From contig NZ_WTYG01000001.1 of NCBI RefSeq assembly GCF_009828015.1, positions 434,001-498,000 on the forward strand: DNA of 64,000 nt, given 5' to 3'. Under the pieces are notes generated by a model that did not search any database, had not been told where the DNA came from, and saw nothing but the letters and a program-made list of their open reading frames with translations. The position numbers were made by a program, and so were the translations under genes. The DNA is from Qipengyuania citrea. Its GTDB lineage: Bacteria > Pseudomonadota > Alphaproteobacteria > Sphingomonadales > Sphingomonadaceae. Below, piece by piece: positions 46,610-58,885 of the stretch (position 1 is its first letter; each line of letters starts with the position of its first letter).

Positions 46610-47311
46610 TTATTCGTCGACCTTGGTCGCGCCATCGGTGTTGGTGGCGGCATTTGCAGCAGCGACCGGCTGGTCGGCGCTCATGCCAGCGGCCGATTCC
46701 GCAGCGCCGGCTTCGGCACCCTCGACCGGGCCGAGGCCGTCGCCGGGGAAGTCTTCGCTGACTTCTTCGGTTTCAGCCGGAGCCGGTTCGGGCTTGGCCG
46801 GGGCCCCGCCATAGGTCGACATGAATTCCATCACATTGGCGCGGTCTTCAGGCTTGCTGAGACCGGCAAAGCTCATCTTGGTGCCGCTGGCAAAAGCGCG
46901 CGGGCTGGTCAGCCATTCGTCCATCGCTTCCCAGGTCCAGTCGCCGCCCTTCTCGGACAGGGCCGAGCTGTAGGCGAAGCCCGCGGCATGCGCGCCGATC
47001 GACGCGCCCATCACGCCATAGAGATTCGGACCGATGCCATTGGCCCCGCCCTGATCGATCGTGTGGCACGCGGTGCACTTGGCGAAGACCTTTTCGCCGG
47101 CCGCGGCATCGGCGCTGGCCAGCAGCGTGCCGAGATCCGGACCCTCGTCGGCGCCGCCTTCCTCGGCTGCGCCCTCGATGAAATAACCAGCTTCTTCGGG
47201 ATGCTCGGCGCTATCGGCATGGAAATACATGCCCGAAACGATGGAGGCGCCCAGCGCCACGATAGCAGCGCCAAGGACCCAGCCAGCAGCGGTGTTGAAA
47301 CGATCGTCCAT
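46610..47311 (-). CDS. membrane-anchored cytochrome c
   Basis: A 233-residue class I c-type cytochrome. An uncleaved N-terminal anchor (AAGWVLGAAIVALGASIVSGMYF) and acidic linker lead to the haem domain with CTACH (near residue 80), GIGPNLYGVMG, and a distal Met in ASGTKMSFAGLSK. An acidic Ala/Glu/Pro-rich tail of about 60 residues follows and is unusual. It resembles membrane cytochrome cy/c552-like electron carriers that link the bc1 complex with cytochrome oxidase. Confidence 0.93.
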   Translation of the reverse strand: MDDRFNTAAGWVLGAAIVALGASIVSGMYFHADSAEHPEEAGYFIEGAAEEGGADEGPDLGTLLASADAAAGEKVFAKCTACHTIDQGGANGIGPNLYGVMGASIGAHAAGFAYSSALSEKGGDWTWEAMDEWLTSPRAFASGTKMSFAGLSKPEDRANVMEFMSTYGGAPAKPEPAPAETEEVSEDFPGDGLGPVEGAEAGAAESAAGMSADQPVAAANAATNTDGATKVDE

Positions 47312-47446
47312 TACGTAAAATACCCGGCGAAAATCGGTTGGTCAGATGGTTGCGCGCCGCTCTAGTGCGCAGCGCCGCCTTTCGCAAGGGTGCAGGCCGC
47401 AATAGCGCTTGATGCCGCGCGAACGCGACCGTAACGCCCGCAGACC

Positions 47447-48340
47447 ATGCGCCAGTTCGCCAAACCTGCCCTCGCCCTTGTCGATTCGATGCGCGCGGCC
47501 GCGGCCGCCGACCCGGCGCGGGCGATCGCGTTCGGCGGCGCCCCCGGATCCAATTCGCACCAGGCGGCGATGCAGTTCGCGCCCGAAGCGCTGCCGCTGC
47601 CGTGTTTCAGTTTCGAAGATGCGCTGGCCGCGGTCGAAAGCGGCGCGGCGGGCTGTGCAATGATCCCGATCGAGAACAGCCAGCACGGCCGCGTGGCCGA
47701 CATCCATTTCCTGCTTCCGGCCAGCGGGCTGTCGATCGTGGCCGAGCATTTCATGCGCATCACGCATTGCCTGATGGCCTTGGGGCCGGGCCCGTTCGAA
47801 GCCGCCTACAGCCATCCGCAGGCGCTCGGCCAGTCGCACCGCTTTCTGGGTGAGCGCGGGATCGTGGGGCTGAGCCATGCCGATACCGCAGGCGCCGCCG
47901 CCTTCGTCGCGGAAAGCGGCAAGCCCGACATCGCCGCCATCGCGCCGGCGCTGGCCGCGGATCTCTACGGGCTCGAGATCATCGAACGCGAGGTGGAGGA
48001 CGCGCCCGACAACACCACCCGCTTCGTGGTGCTGGCGAAAGACCCGCTCGACCCTGCGCTGCTCGAAGGGTCGCGGGCTATGACCACCTTCATCTTCGAA
48101 GTGAAGAACATTCCCGCCGCGCTGTACAAGGCGCTGGGCTGCTTCGCGACCAATGGCGTGAACATGACCAAGCTGGAAAGCTACCAGAAGGGGGCAAGCT
48201 TCGCGGCAACGCAGTTCTTCGCCGATATCGAGGGCGCGCCGGGGGATGCCCGCGTGGACCTGGCGCTGGAGGAGCTGGCCTTCCAGACCAATGGCGTACG
48301 GCTGCTCGGCAGCTACGCGCAAGCCCGCCGCCGCGGCTGA
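47447..48340 (+). CDS. pheA: prephenate dehydratase
   Basis: Converts prephenate to phenylpyruvate for phenylalanine synthesis. The 297 residues have a PDT domain (IAFGGAPGSNSHQAA, MIPIENSQHGRVADIHFLL and NTTRFVVLAKDP with the TRF catalytic motif) and a C-terminal ACT regulatory domain (TTFIFEVKNIPAALYKALGCFA, GVNMTKLESYQKG). No chorismate mutase domain is fused. The ATG at 47447 leaves a short N-terminal extension before the PDT fold. Confidence 0.96.
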   Translation: MRQFAKPALALVDSMRAAAAADPARAIAFGGAPGSNSHQAAMQFAPEALPLPCFSFEDALAAVESGAAGCAMIPIENSQHGRVADIHFLLPASGLSIVAEHFMRITHCLMALGPGPFEAAYSHPQALGQSHRFLGERGIVGLSHADTAGAAAFVAESGKPDIAAIAPALAADLYGLEIIEREVEDAPDNTTRFVVLAKDPLDPALLEGSRAMTTFIFEVKNIPAALYKALGCFATNGVNMTKLESYQKGASFAATQFFADIEGAPGDARVDLALEELAFQTNGVRLLGSYAQARRRG

Positions 48341-48382
48341 CCGGATCGGGACCGCGCAACGCCGCCGGCCGGGGGCGCTCGC

Positions 48383-49480
48383 CTATTCGTCGTCGTAGAT
48401 CGCGACTTCGTTCATCCCAGCACTGGTTGCACGCCCGCGGTACATGCCGGAGGTGTTCATGCTGAACAATGGATGGCCTTCGCGCGTGACGACGATCACC
48501 CCGCCATCGCCGCCGAGACTGCCGACATCCGCGATGACCGCATCGATCTCTTCCTGCGCCTGCGCTGCTTCTAGACCGAATTCGCTGGCATGGACGAGAT
48601 AGGTCGGAATGCCTTCCTCATCGAGCGGTACGCGCGCCTGGGCAGCGTCGATCTCCGCACGGAAGCGATAGCGCAGCCGGGTGCAGATTTCCTGCGCGAC
48701 ACCGACCCGGATAAAGAATTCTCCCCACCCGGTGGCGGAAACCGCGCAGCTGCGATTGTCGGCATAGGTGCCGGCACCGATGATCGGCGCATCGCCGATC
48801 CGGCCCCAGCGCTTGCCCGTCATCCCGCCGGTCGACGTGCCCGCCGCCATGTTCCCATCGGCGTCGAGCGCGACCGCACCGACCGTGCCGAACTTGATGT
48901 CGACATCGAGCGCGCTGAGCTGTTCGGCCTTCATCCGCTCCAGCGCTTCCCTGCGGCGCGTGGTTTCGAACCATTCGGGCGGCATCGTTTCAAGCTGGTG
49001 GCTGGCGGCAAAAGCTTCAGCCCCGGTGCCGGCCAGCATCACATGCGGACTGTCGGTCATGACCTTGCGCGCCAGATCGATCGGATGGCGGATACCGGTC
49101 ACGCCGGCCACCGCACCTGCATCGCGCGTCCGCCCGTCCATGATCGATGCGTCGAGTTCGATATCGCCGTCCCAGGTCAGCACGGCACCCCGCCCGGCAT
49201 TGAACAGCGCGTCGTCTTCCATCGGTTCGATCGCCGCCTGGATCGCATCCATCGCGCTGCCCCCGTCGCGCAGCACTGCCGCACCTGCATCGAGCGCGCG
49301 CTGCAGCGCGGCGCGATAGGCGGCATCCTGTTCGGGCGTCATGTTCTCGCGCGCGATCGTACCCGCGCCGCCATGGATGGCGATCGACCAGCCGGGCGTG
49401 TCCTGAGCGGTTGCTGGGGCCGCGAACAGCGCGAGAAGCGCAACCGACGCGGCGGCGATGGGGACGAAAAATCCTCTCAT
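48383..49480 (-). CDS. isoaspartyl peptidase / L-asparaginase, Ntn type, exported
   Basis: Self-cleaving Ntn hydrolase that removes isoaspartyl residues or deamidates asparagine. The 365 residues have a signal peptide (FFVPIAAASVALLALFAAPATAQ), unlike the cytosolic E. coli enzyme. Family features are WSIAIHGGAGTI, FNAGRGAVLTWDG, the cleavage site and nucleophile Thr in KFGTVGAVALDADGN, and AAGTSTGGMTGKRWGR. It is probably periplasmic. Confidence 0.93.
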   Translation of the reverse strand: MRGFFVPIAAASVALLALFAAPATAQDTPGWSIAIHGGAGTIARENMTPEQDAAYRAALQRALDAGAAVLRDGGSAMDAIQAAIEPMEDDALFNAGRGAVLTWDGDIELDASIMDGRTRDAGAVAGVTGIRHPIDLARKVMTDSPHVMLAGTGAEAFAASHQLETMPPEWFETTRRREALERMKAEQLSALDVDIKFGTVGAVALDADGNMAAGTSTGGMTGKRWGRIGDAPIIGAGTYADNRSCAVSATGWGEFFIRVGVAQEICTRLRYRFRAEIDAAQARVPLDEEGIPTYLVHASEFGLEAAQAQEEIDAVIADVGSLGGDGGVIVVTREGHPLFSMNTSGMYRGRATSAGMNEVAIYDDE

Positions 49481-49574
49481 GCCAGAGCGGTAGCACGGCT
49501 GCTTATCCACTTCACCCGGGAAAGCATTTTGTGGATTCGCGCCATGCATGGTAGCCCTTCCGTAACGTAAACCA

Positions 49575-50831
49575 ATGGGGAGAGGTTTCGTGATTTTCGA
49601 CCGTTATCGTTTCAACGAACAGGTGGCGATGGAGCTGGGGGAAAAGATCCTTCTGGCAATCGTCGCGCTGATCCTGACATGGCTCATCGCGCGCGCTGCC
49701 AAATGGGCCTTCGCCAAACTCGTCGATGCCGTCGACTTCTTCAAGCGGGGTACCGGCAGCGGGCAATCGCTGGGCGAATCGCTGGGCAAGATCGTCAGCT
49801 TGCTGATCTGGCTGTTCGGCCTGCTGATCATTCTCAACATTCTCGAACTCGGCGGGGTCGCCGGGCCGATCGACAGCCTGCTCGAAAACGTCGTCGCATT
49901 CCTGCCCAATCTGCTGTGGGCGGGACTGATCTTCTTCATTGGCATGATGGTGGCACGGATCGTGCGCGACCTTGTCGTCACCACGCTGCAGACGGTCGAT
50001 CTGGATAAATGGGCCAATCGCGGCGGGGTCGACAGCGTCACCGGGAACAGCACCATCAGCCGGACCATCGGCACCATCGTCTACGTTCTGATCGCGATCC
50101 CGGTGGCGATCGCCGCGCTCGAACAGCTGGGCATCGATTCGATCAGCGCACCGGCCAGCGAAATGCTGCGGATGATCTTTGCCGCGATCCCGAACATCAT
50201 TGCCGCGGCCGTGCTGCTGGGGATCGGCTATCTCATCAGCCGCTTCGTGGTGCAGATCGTCAAGGAAATCCTGCCCGGCTTGGGCGTCGATCGCGCCATG
50301 GCCGAAAGCGGGCTGGTCACCGAAGGCACGACCGTGTCGGGCATCATCGCCCGCGTCGCGCAGGTGGCCATCATCCTGTTCTTCGCGATTGCCGCGACGA
50401 GGCTGCTCGGGTTTCCCGAACTGACCGCGATCCTCGACCAATTGCTCGAACTGGGCGGCCGGGTGATCTTCGGCGCGGTGGTGATCGCCTTTGGTTTCCT
50501 GATCGCCAACCTGCTCGCGCGGCTGATCGCAGGCGATGCGGGCGGGTCGACCGCGAGCACCATCGTGCGCTGGGCGACGATCATCCTGTTCGTGTTCATG
50601 GGCCTGCAGTTCACCGGTATCGGCGGGATGATCCCGGCCAATGCGCTGACGATCCTGATCGCCGGCGTCGCGGTGGCGGGCGCGCTTGCCTTCGGTCTCG
50701 GCGGCCGCGACTGGGCGGCACGCAAGCTCGAACAGATGGACAGCGATCTCGGCGGGACCGCAGCGCCCACGCCGAAGCCCAAGCGCGGCGCTGCCGCCAA
50801 ATCGACCGACCCGCTGCCGCCGGGCGCCTAG
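49575..50831 (+). CDS. multi-helix membrane protein, mechanosensitive-channel-like TM repeats
   Basis: A 418-residue inner-membrane protein with about nine hydrophobic helices arranged as repeats. Recurring pairs such as [38 protein letters not shown] and [18 protein letters not shown] resemble the conserved TM-helix repeat of some small-conductance mechanosensitive channel relatives. The C-terminal [20 protein letters not shown] recalls the pore-lining MscS segment, but a full MscS beta domain is not evident. The tail is Lys/Pro/Ala-rich. Channel activity is inferred. Confidence 0.78.
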   Translation: MGRGFVIFDRYRFNEQVAMELGEKILLAIVALILTWLIARAAKWAFAKLVDAVDFFKRGTGSGQSLGESLGKIVSLLIWLFGLLIILNILELGGVAGPIDSLLENVVAFLPNLLWAGLIFFIGMMVARIVRDLVVTTLQTVDLDKWANRGGVDSVTGNSTISRTIGTIVYVLIAIPVAIAALEQLGIDSISAPASEMLRMIFAAIPNIIAAAVLLGIGYLISRFVVQIVKEILPGLGVDRAMAESGLVTEGTTVSGIIARVAQVAIILFFAIAATRLLGFPELTAILDQLLELGGRVIFGAVVIAFGFLIANLLARLIAGDAGGSTASTIVRWATIILFVFMGLQFTGIGGMIPANALTILIAGVAVAGALAFGLGGRDWAARKLEQMDSDLGGTAAPTPKPKRGAAAKSTDPLPPGA

Positions 50832-50856
50832 GCCCCGCAGCAGGCGAATTCGCCGG

Positions 50857-50891
50857 AAGGGGCGCGGGGGGCATCCTCCCCGCGCCTTTTT
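50857..50891 (+). terminator. Rho-independent terminator after the channel-like gene
   Basis: AAGGGGCGCGGGG pairs with CCCCGCGCCTTTTT around GGCATCCT. It begins 25 bases past the stop. Confidence 0.88.
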
Positions 50892-50998
50892 CGTGGGCGA
50901 TCCGGCTTGCAGGCTCCCGTCCGCTCGTAGAGAAAGCGGATGCCGCCTGCCGCAGCGCGTCATTGCCCCTTCATCCCAAGGGCTCTATATCGCCGGGC

Positions 50999-52147
50999 AT
51001 GTCTTCCATCCGTCCCTGGCGCACGATCGAGCGCCGCCCGTCCCGCCAGATCATGGTCGGCAACGTCCCCGTCGGCGGCGATGCGCCGATAACCGTCCAG
51101 ACCATGACCAACACGCCGACCGAGGATGTCGGTGCGACGATCGACCAGATCCGTCGCTGCGAAGATGCGGGCGCGGACATCATTCGCGTGTCGTGCCCCA
51201 CCGCCGAGGCGACCGCACATTTCGACCGTATCACCAAGGCAGCGAATGTCCCGATCGTCGCGGACATCCACTTCCATTACAAACGCGCACTCGAAGCGGC
51301 GGACAAGGGCGCGGCCTGCCTGCGCATCAACCCAGGCAACATCGGCAGCAGCCAGCGCGTGGCCGAAGTGGTCCGTGCCGCCAAGGCGAACGGCTGCGCG
51401 ATCCGGATCGGGGTCAATGCGGGCAGTCTCGAGAAGGATCTGCTCGAAAAATACGGCGAGCCCTGCCCCGAGGCGCTGATCGAGAGCGCGCTCGACCATA
51501 TCAAGCTGCTGCAGGACCACGACTTTCACGAATACAAGGTGGCAGTGAAGGCGAGCGACGTGTTCCTTGCCGTCGCGGCCTATCACGGCCTCGCCGACGC
51601 GGTGGACTGCCCACTGCATCTGGGCATCACCGAAGCGGGCGGATTGATCGGCGGTACGGTCAAGAGCTCGATCGGCATGGGCAGCCTGTTGTGGGCCGGT
51701 ATCGGCGACACCATTCGCGTGTCGCTGTCGGCCGAGCCCGAACAGGAAGTGAAGGTCGGTTACGAGATGCTCAAGGCGCTCGGCCTGCGCACCCGCGGTG
51801 TCCGCGTCGTGTCGTGCCCGAGTTGTTCGCGCCAGGGTTTCGACGTCATTCGCACGGTCGAAACGCTCGAGAAACGGCTCGAGCACATCAAGACCCCGAT
51901 GAGCCTCTCGGTGCTCGGCTGCGTGGTCAATGGCCCTGGCGAGGCGCGCGAGACCGACATCGGCATCACCGGCGGCGGCAATGGCAAGCACATGGTCTAT
52001 CTGTCGGGGGTGACCGATCACCACGTGCAGAGCGGCGACATGCTCGACCATATCGTTGCGCTGGTCGAAGCCAAGGCCGCCCAGATCGAAGCGGGCGAGG
52101 CAGTGGCCTTCGATCCGCATGCCGCTCCTGCGCAGGCCGCCGAATAG
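50999..52147 (+). CDS. ispG: 4-hydroxy-3-methylbut-2-enyl diphosphate synthase
   Basis: Fe-S enzyme of the MEP isoprenoid pathway. The 382 residues begin [16 protein letters not shown] and have [31 protein letters not shown] and INPGNIGS. The [4Fe-4S] ligands are in [11 protein letters not shown] and [15 protein letters not shown], with Glu following. The ATG at 50999 gives the usual length. The frame is open far upstream over the channel gene but that is not coding. Confidence 0.97.
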   Translation: MSSIRPWRTIERRPSRQIMVGNVPVGGDAPITVQTMTNTPTEDVGATIDQIRRCEDAGADIIRVSCPTAEATAHFDRITKAANVPIVADIHFHYKRALEAADKGAACLRINPGNIGSSQRVAEVVRAAKANGCAIRIGVNAGSLEKDLLEKYGEPCPEALIESALDHIKLLQDHDFHEYKVAVKASDVFLAVAAYHGLADAVDCPLHLGITEAGGLIGGTVKSSIGMGSLLWAGIGDTIRVSLSAEPEQEVKVGYEMLKALGLRTRGVRVVSCPSCSRQGFDVIRTVETLEKRLEHIKTPMSLSVLGCVVNGPGEARETDIGITGGGNGKHMVYLSGVTDHHVQSGDMLDHIVALVEAKAAQIEAGEAVAFDPHAAPAQAAE

Positions 52148-52190
52148 CGCCTTTACGCCGTTTTAAGCCAAAGCGGCGCACGGTGCCGCG

Positions 52191-52727
52191 ATGCGCATCG
52201 CGGTTCTCCTTGCCATAGCCGTGGCAGCCTTCCTCGGCGCAACGCTGGTGCCCGGCGACGCGCCCGAGCCAGCAACCGGTGATGACGGACTGCATGCCCC
52301 GCAGCCGGCGGAGGCAGAGACCTCCGGTGGATCCAGCGACAGCTACGCGGCATGGGTCGCCGGGACCACCGAACTTCCCCGCGCTGCCGACGGGCATTTC
52401 TATGCCGAAACGCAGGTCAACGGCGCACAGATCGACATGCTGGTGGACACCGGGGCCAGCGTGGTGGCGCTGACCGGTGCCGATGCGCGCGCAGCAGGGT
52501 TGATGTGGTCCGCCGCCGATATCCGGCCGATAGCGCAGGGCGCTTCCGGTCCCGTGGCGGGAATGGCCATCACACTCGACCGGGTTACGCTTGGCGGTCA
52601 CGAAGCGCGCAACGTTCGCGCGATCATCGTGCCGGAAGGACTCGGCGTATCGCTGCTCGGCCAGAGCTTTCTTGCCTCGGTGCAACCGGTCCGGATCGAG
52701 CAGGACCGGATGGTGTTGGGCGAATGA
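52191..52727 (+). CDS. retropepsin-like aspartic protease (TIGR02281 type)
   Basis: A 178-residue protein with an N-terminal membrane anchor or signal (AVLLAIAVAAFLGATLV), a low-complexity linker and one aspartic-protease lobe. The active-site motif is LVDTGASVVALTGADA, with YAETQVNGAQIDM before and VSLLGQSFLASVQPVRIE after. Single-lobe proteases of this kind dimerise. The natural substrate is unknown. It is 44 bases after ispG. Confidence 0.88.
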   Translation: MRIAVLLAIAVAAFLGATLVPGDAPEPATGDDGLHAPQPAEAETSGGSSDSYAAWVAGTTELPRAADGHFYAETQVNGAQIDMLVDTGASVVALTGADARAAGLMWSAADIRPIAQGASGPVAGMAITLDRVTLGGHEARNVRAIIVPEGLGVSLLGQSFLASVQPVRIEQDRMVLGE

Positions 52728-52788
52728 ACCGCGCGGTCCGCCGCAATCCCGTTGTCGCCTGCCGCACCGCACTGTTAGGTTCCCGCGC

Positions 52789-53496
52789 ATGAATCGCCGC
52801 GATCTTATCAAGGGCTCATTGGCAGCGACCGCTGCCGCCGCCCTGCCCGCCCGCCTGTTCGCGCAGGTCAATCCCACCGCCGCCCGCGAAGCGAAGCTGA
52901 TGGTGATCGCGCGCGACGAACTGGCCCGGGCGGGTACCAGCATCTGGCGCAAAGACATTGTCGGCATTGCCGATTTCGGCCTGCATTCTTCGCAAAAGCG
53001 GTTTCACTTCGTCGATCTCGAGAACGAACGGGTAACCAGCTATCACGTCAGCCATGGTACGGGTTCGGACGGCGAACACGATGGCTGGCTCAAGCGCTAT
53101 TCGAATATCGAGGGGAGCGAAGCGTCCAGCCGCGGGGCCTTCATGACCCGCAGCTGGTATGTCGGGCGCTATGGCACTTCGCTGCGACTCGACGGGCTCG
53201 ATTCGACCAATTCCAACGCCCTGCCCCGCGCCATCGTGATGCACCCGGCGAGCTATGCCACGCCCGGACATGTCGATCGCTGGGGCCGGCTCGGCCGCTC
53301 GAACGGCTGCTTCGCCATGGGGCCCGAACAATTCGACCGCGCGCTGATCGACCTGTCGGGCGGGCGCCTGCTGGTTTCGGGCAGCTACGGGATCGCGCAG
53401 GACGGCAGCGCCGTCAGCCCGCCGATCGCCCAATACGACCTGCTGCGCCGTCCGGACGGAACGACGTTCAGCCGCACCAGCCCGAGCGCTTACTGA
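52789..53496 (+). CDS. murein L,D-transpeptidase catalytic-domain protein, Tat-type signal
   Basis: A 235-residue exported protein beginning MNRRDLIKGSLAATAAAALP, with twin-arginine export features. The mature region matches the murein L,D-transpeptidase catalytic family: GIADFGLHSSQKRFHFVD, SHGTGSDGEHDGW, IVMHPASYATPG and the Cys-containing GRLGRSNGCFAMGP. It may cross-link peptidoglycan 3-3 or attach it to other molecules. It converges on a second transpeptidase, 21 bases between the stops. Confidence 0.85.
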   Translation: MNRRDLIKGSLAATAAAALPARLFAQVNPTAAREAKLMVIARDELARAGTSIWRKDIVGIADFGLHSSQKRFHFVDLENERVTSYHVSHGTGSDGEHDGWLKRYSNIEGSEASSRGAFMTRSWYVGRYGTSLRLDGLDSTNSNALPRAIVMHPASYATPGHVDRWGRLGRSNGCFAMGPEQFDRALIDLSGGRLLVSGSYGIAQDGSAVSPPIAQYDLLRRPDGTTFSRTSPSAY

Positions 53497-53517
53497 CGGA
53501 CGCCCGGTCGGGCGACC

Positions 53518-54945
53518 TCAGCTCGTCTGCAGATCGTCGACGATCTCGACCGCTTCCTCGCTCGTCTCGCGGGCCCGGTCGTCTTGGCGCGGCGCATCGA
53601 GCGCGGCCAGTACGGGAGCGTCGCGGCCATAGATGTCGTCGAACTGGCGCAGCTCGCCGTTCACATCCACACCGTAGGTGAAATAGGTGATGTAGGCGGG
53701 CCACTGCTTTTCCATCGGGTAGCGCGTGTACTTGCCCGACGCGGTGATTTCGGAAACCTCCTGCTGGATCGCAGGCAGATCCTCGCGGCTCTCCGCATTG
53801 CCGAGCATGGCCATCGTCATCGCCAGTTCGCGGGCACCCTGGACGCGAATGCACCCATGGCTGAGCGCGCGGACGTCACGCGCGAACAGCGACTTCGCGG
53901 GCGTGTCGTGGAAGAAGATCGCGTGCGGGTTGGGCATGTCGAGCTTCATCAGGCCGAGCGAATTGCCCGGCCCGGGCTGCTGGACCACGGTGATCCAGCC
54001 GTTGGCGCCCTTGGTCGCCGTGTAGTTGTTGGCACGCGCCCAGCCGGGATTGTTGAGCACTTTCGCGCCCAGCCCTTCGCCCTTCACGATCGATTGCGGC
54101 ACGGTCCAGGTCGGGTTGAAGATCACCGCCTCGACCATTTCGGAAAGCTGCGGCGTCGCGGTGCGGCCGGGCTTGCCCACCACCACGCGGTAGTGCTTGA
54201 TGATCTTGTCGTTGACCGTCAGCCGCAGCTGGTATTCGGGCACATTGGCAAGCAGATATTGCTTGCCGAGATCCCGGGCGAGCCAGCGCCACCGGTCCAT
54301 ATTGGCGCGGATCAGCTTGCGCTTGGCGGGGTCGCTCGTGCGGGCGAGCTCTTCCTTCAAACGCGCGTAATCGGGCGAAACCGGATTGAGCGCGCGCAGC
54401 GTTCCGGCGATGTCGCCCGTCTCGACGGCTGTCTCCAGCAGGCGGTGCGACGGCAGGACGTCGGGGTCGGGATCGACCACGAACCACTGGCGCCGTGCAT
54501 CCATCGGCGTGCGCCCATCGCGCAGATCCTCGACCAGCCAGATGAAGATCTCGCTCGCCACAGCGTCGAGCGCCGGGCCCCGGCCCTGCGCGATTGCGGC
54601 GGCCAGCGCTTCGGCGCGGTAGTCACCGGGGACCAGCCCTTCGTCGGCCACCGTGGGAATGAAGGCGAGCAGCTTCTCCGCCTGCGCGAGCGTCCACTCG
54701 CGTTCGAGCACGGGCAATTGCTGGACCACTTCGCCCGACGACATGCGGATATCGTCGAAACTTTCCTCTACGCTGGGCTGCGCGGCGGGTTGAGGCGCGT
54801 CACGGGTATAATCGGGCAGTGGCTCGGTAACCCGGGCCGGTTCGGGCGGCAGCAGGTCTTCAGGCGCACTGTCCTGCGCGAAGACCGAGGTCGCGCACAG
54901 CGCGGCGCCCATTGCGGAACCGATAATCAGACGAAAACGTGTCAT
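53518..54945 (-). CDS. LdtD/YcbB-type L,D-transpeptidase
   Basis: A 475-residue periplasmic transpeptidase forming 3-3 cross-links. It has a signal peptide (IIGSAMGAALCATSVFA), a scaffold region and peptidoglycan-binding-like part (about 85-225). The YkuD catalytic domain includes LRLTVNDKIIKHYRVVVGKPG, FNPTWTVPQSIVKGEG, HAIFFHDTPAKSLF and the active-site SHGCIRVQGAREL. The ATG at 54945 opens the signal peptide. Confidence 0.92.
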   Translation of the reverse strand: MTRFRLIIGSAMGAALCATSVFAQDSAPEDLLPPEPARVTEPLPDYTRDAPQPAAQPSVEESFDDIRMSSGEVVQQLPVLEREWTLAQAEKLLAFIPTVADEGLVPGDYRAEALAAAIAQGRGPALDAVASEIFIWLVEDLRDGRTPMDARRQWFVVDPDPDVLPSHRLLETAVETGDIAGTLRALNPVSPDYARLKEELARTSDPAKRKLIRANMDRWRWLARDLGKQYLLANVPEYQLRLTVNDKIIKHYRVVVGKPGRTATPQLSEMVEAVIFNPTWTVPQSIVKGEGLGAKVLNNPGWARANNYTATKGANGWITVVQQPGPGNSLGLMKLDMPNPHAIFFHDTPAKSLFARDVRALSHGCIRVQGARELAMTMAMLGNAESREDLPAIQQEVSEITASGKYTRYPMEKQWPAYITYFTYGVDVNGELRQFDDIYGRDAPVLAALDAPRQDDRARETSEEAVEIVDDLQTS

Positions 54946-55087
54946 ATGTCCTACCAGATGCGCCCACGCACCGATGCGGCGCGTGTGGCTTGATAATTGC
55001 CCAATGCCCCAAGCTAATCCAATATCCCGGCTTTCACGAGGCTGAATTGTCCGTGACGGCTCGCTTCCCCCCGGATAGGAATTGGCA

Positions 55088-55978
55088 GTGCGCACCGATC
55101 ACGCCCTCTTGCCCATGCTGATGGCAGCGCTGGCCGTCGCCAGCCTGGCCTTGATGGACGCTTACATGAAAAGCGCGGCGCTGGCCGTGGGCGCGCTAAG
55201 CGCGGCCTGGCTGCGCTCGCTGATCGCCACGGCAATCGCTCTGCCGCTGTGGCTGGCGCGCGGCGGGCGCTGGCCGCAGCGAGCAGTGCTCACGCTGCAT
55301 CTGCAACGCTCGGTCGTGGCGACTTTCATGGCACTGACCTTCTTCTATGCGATCACCAAGCTGCCGCTGGCCGAAGCCATCGCCATCAGTTTCGTCGCGC
55401 CGCTGATCGCGCTCTATCTCGCGCGGCTGATGCTAGGCGAGATCATTCGCCGCGAGGCGATCGCCGCTTCGCTGCTGGGTTTCGCCGGCACGCTGGTGAT
55501 CATCGGTGGCAAGGTGGGCCAGGCCGAATTCGACCGCGATACCGCGCTCGGGCTGGCCGCGATCCTGACCTCCGCCATGCTCTACGCCTACAGCTTCATC
55601 CTGATCCGGCGGCAATCGCAGGTTGCCGGCCCGGCCGAGATCGCGACCTTCCATTCGGGCGTGTCGGTGCTGCTGCTCGGCATGGCAGCCCCCTTCCTGT
55701 TCGAGATGCCGGACAGCGACACGCTGCGCGACCTCGCCGCGGCGGCGGTGCTCACGGTTATCGGGGCGATGGCTTTTGCCTGGGCCTACGCCCGCGCCGA
55801 GGCGCAGGTGCTGGTCCCGCTCGAATATTCGGGCTTCCTGTGGGCTTCGGTGTTCGGCTGGCTGTTCTTCGCCGAACGGCTGACCCTGCCGACCCTGGCG
55901 GGCACCGCGATCATCGTGGGCGCGTGCTGGCTGGCGGCGCGCGGCAGGCGCCCGGCCCAGCCGCCCGATACGATCTGA
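55088..55978 (+). CDS. DMT superfamily transporter (EamA type)
   Basis: A 296-residue inner-membrane protein with ten hydrophobic segments in two EamA repeats (ALMDAYMKSAALAVGALSAA early; ALGLAAILTSAMLYAYSFIL midway; FAWAYARAEAQVLVPLEYSG). Relatives export amino acids or metabolites. Substrate is unknown. GTG at 55088 lies 7 bases after AGGA and is preferred to TTG at 55082, which is only one base away. Confidence 0.9.
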   Translation: MRTDHALLPMLMAALAVASLALMDAYMKSAALAVGALSAAWLRSLIATAIALPLWLARGGRWPQRAVLTLHLQRSVVATFMALTFFYAITKLPLAEAIAISFVAPLIALYLARLMLGEIIRREAIAASLLGFAGTLVIIGGKVGQAEFDRDTALGLAAILTSAMLYAYSFILIRRQSQVAGPAEIATFHSGVSVLLLGMAAPFLFEMPDSDTLRDLAAAAVLTVIGAMAFAWAYARAEAQVLVPLEYSGFLWASVFGWLFFAERLTLPTLAGTAIIVGACWLAARGRRPAQPPDTI

Positions 55979-56180
55979 ACGATCTGTCGAACCGCCAGGC
56001 ATGCAGGCTGGCGCGGATGCACGAAACCGTAGCGGCAGGCGAAGCCCGCGCCGCCGATCGACGCTTGCCGCAATGCCGCACCCTTGATTTTTTCCCCGTT
56101 CCGGCGCAGGGGCGCGGCACATTCTGCTGCCCCGCCCATTGGTCGGGTAACGGCTTACAAACGAAAGGATCAACGCGCGC

Positions 56181-58856
<2,676 letters not shown>

Positions 58857-58885
58857 TTCCGTCCGACCGGAAGCGGTAGGCGCCG

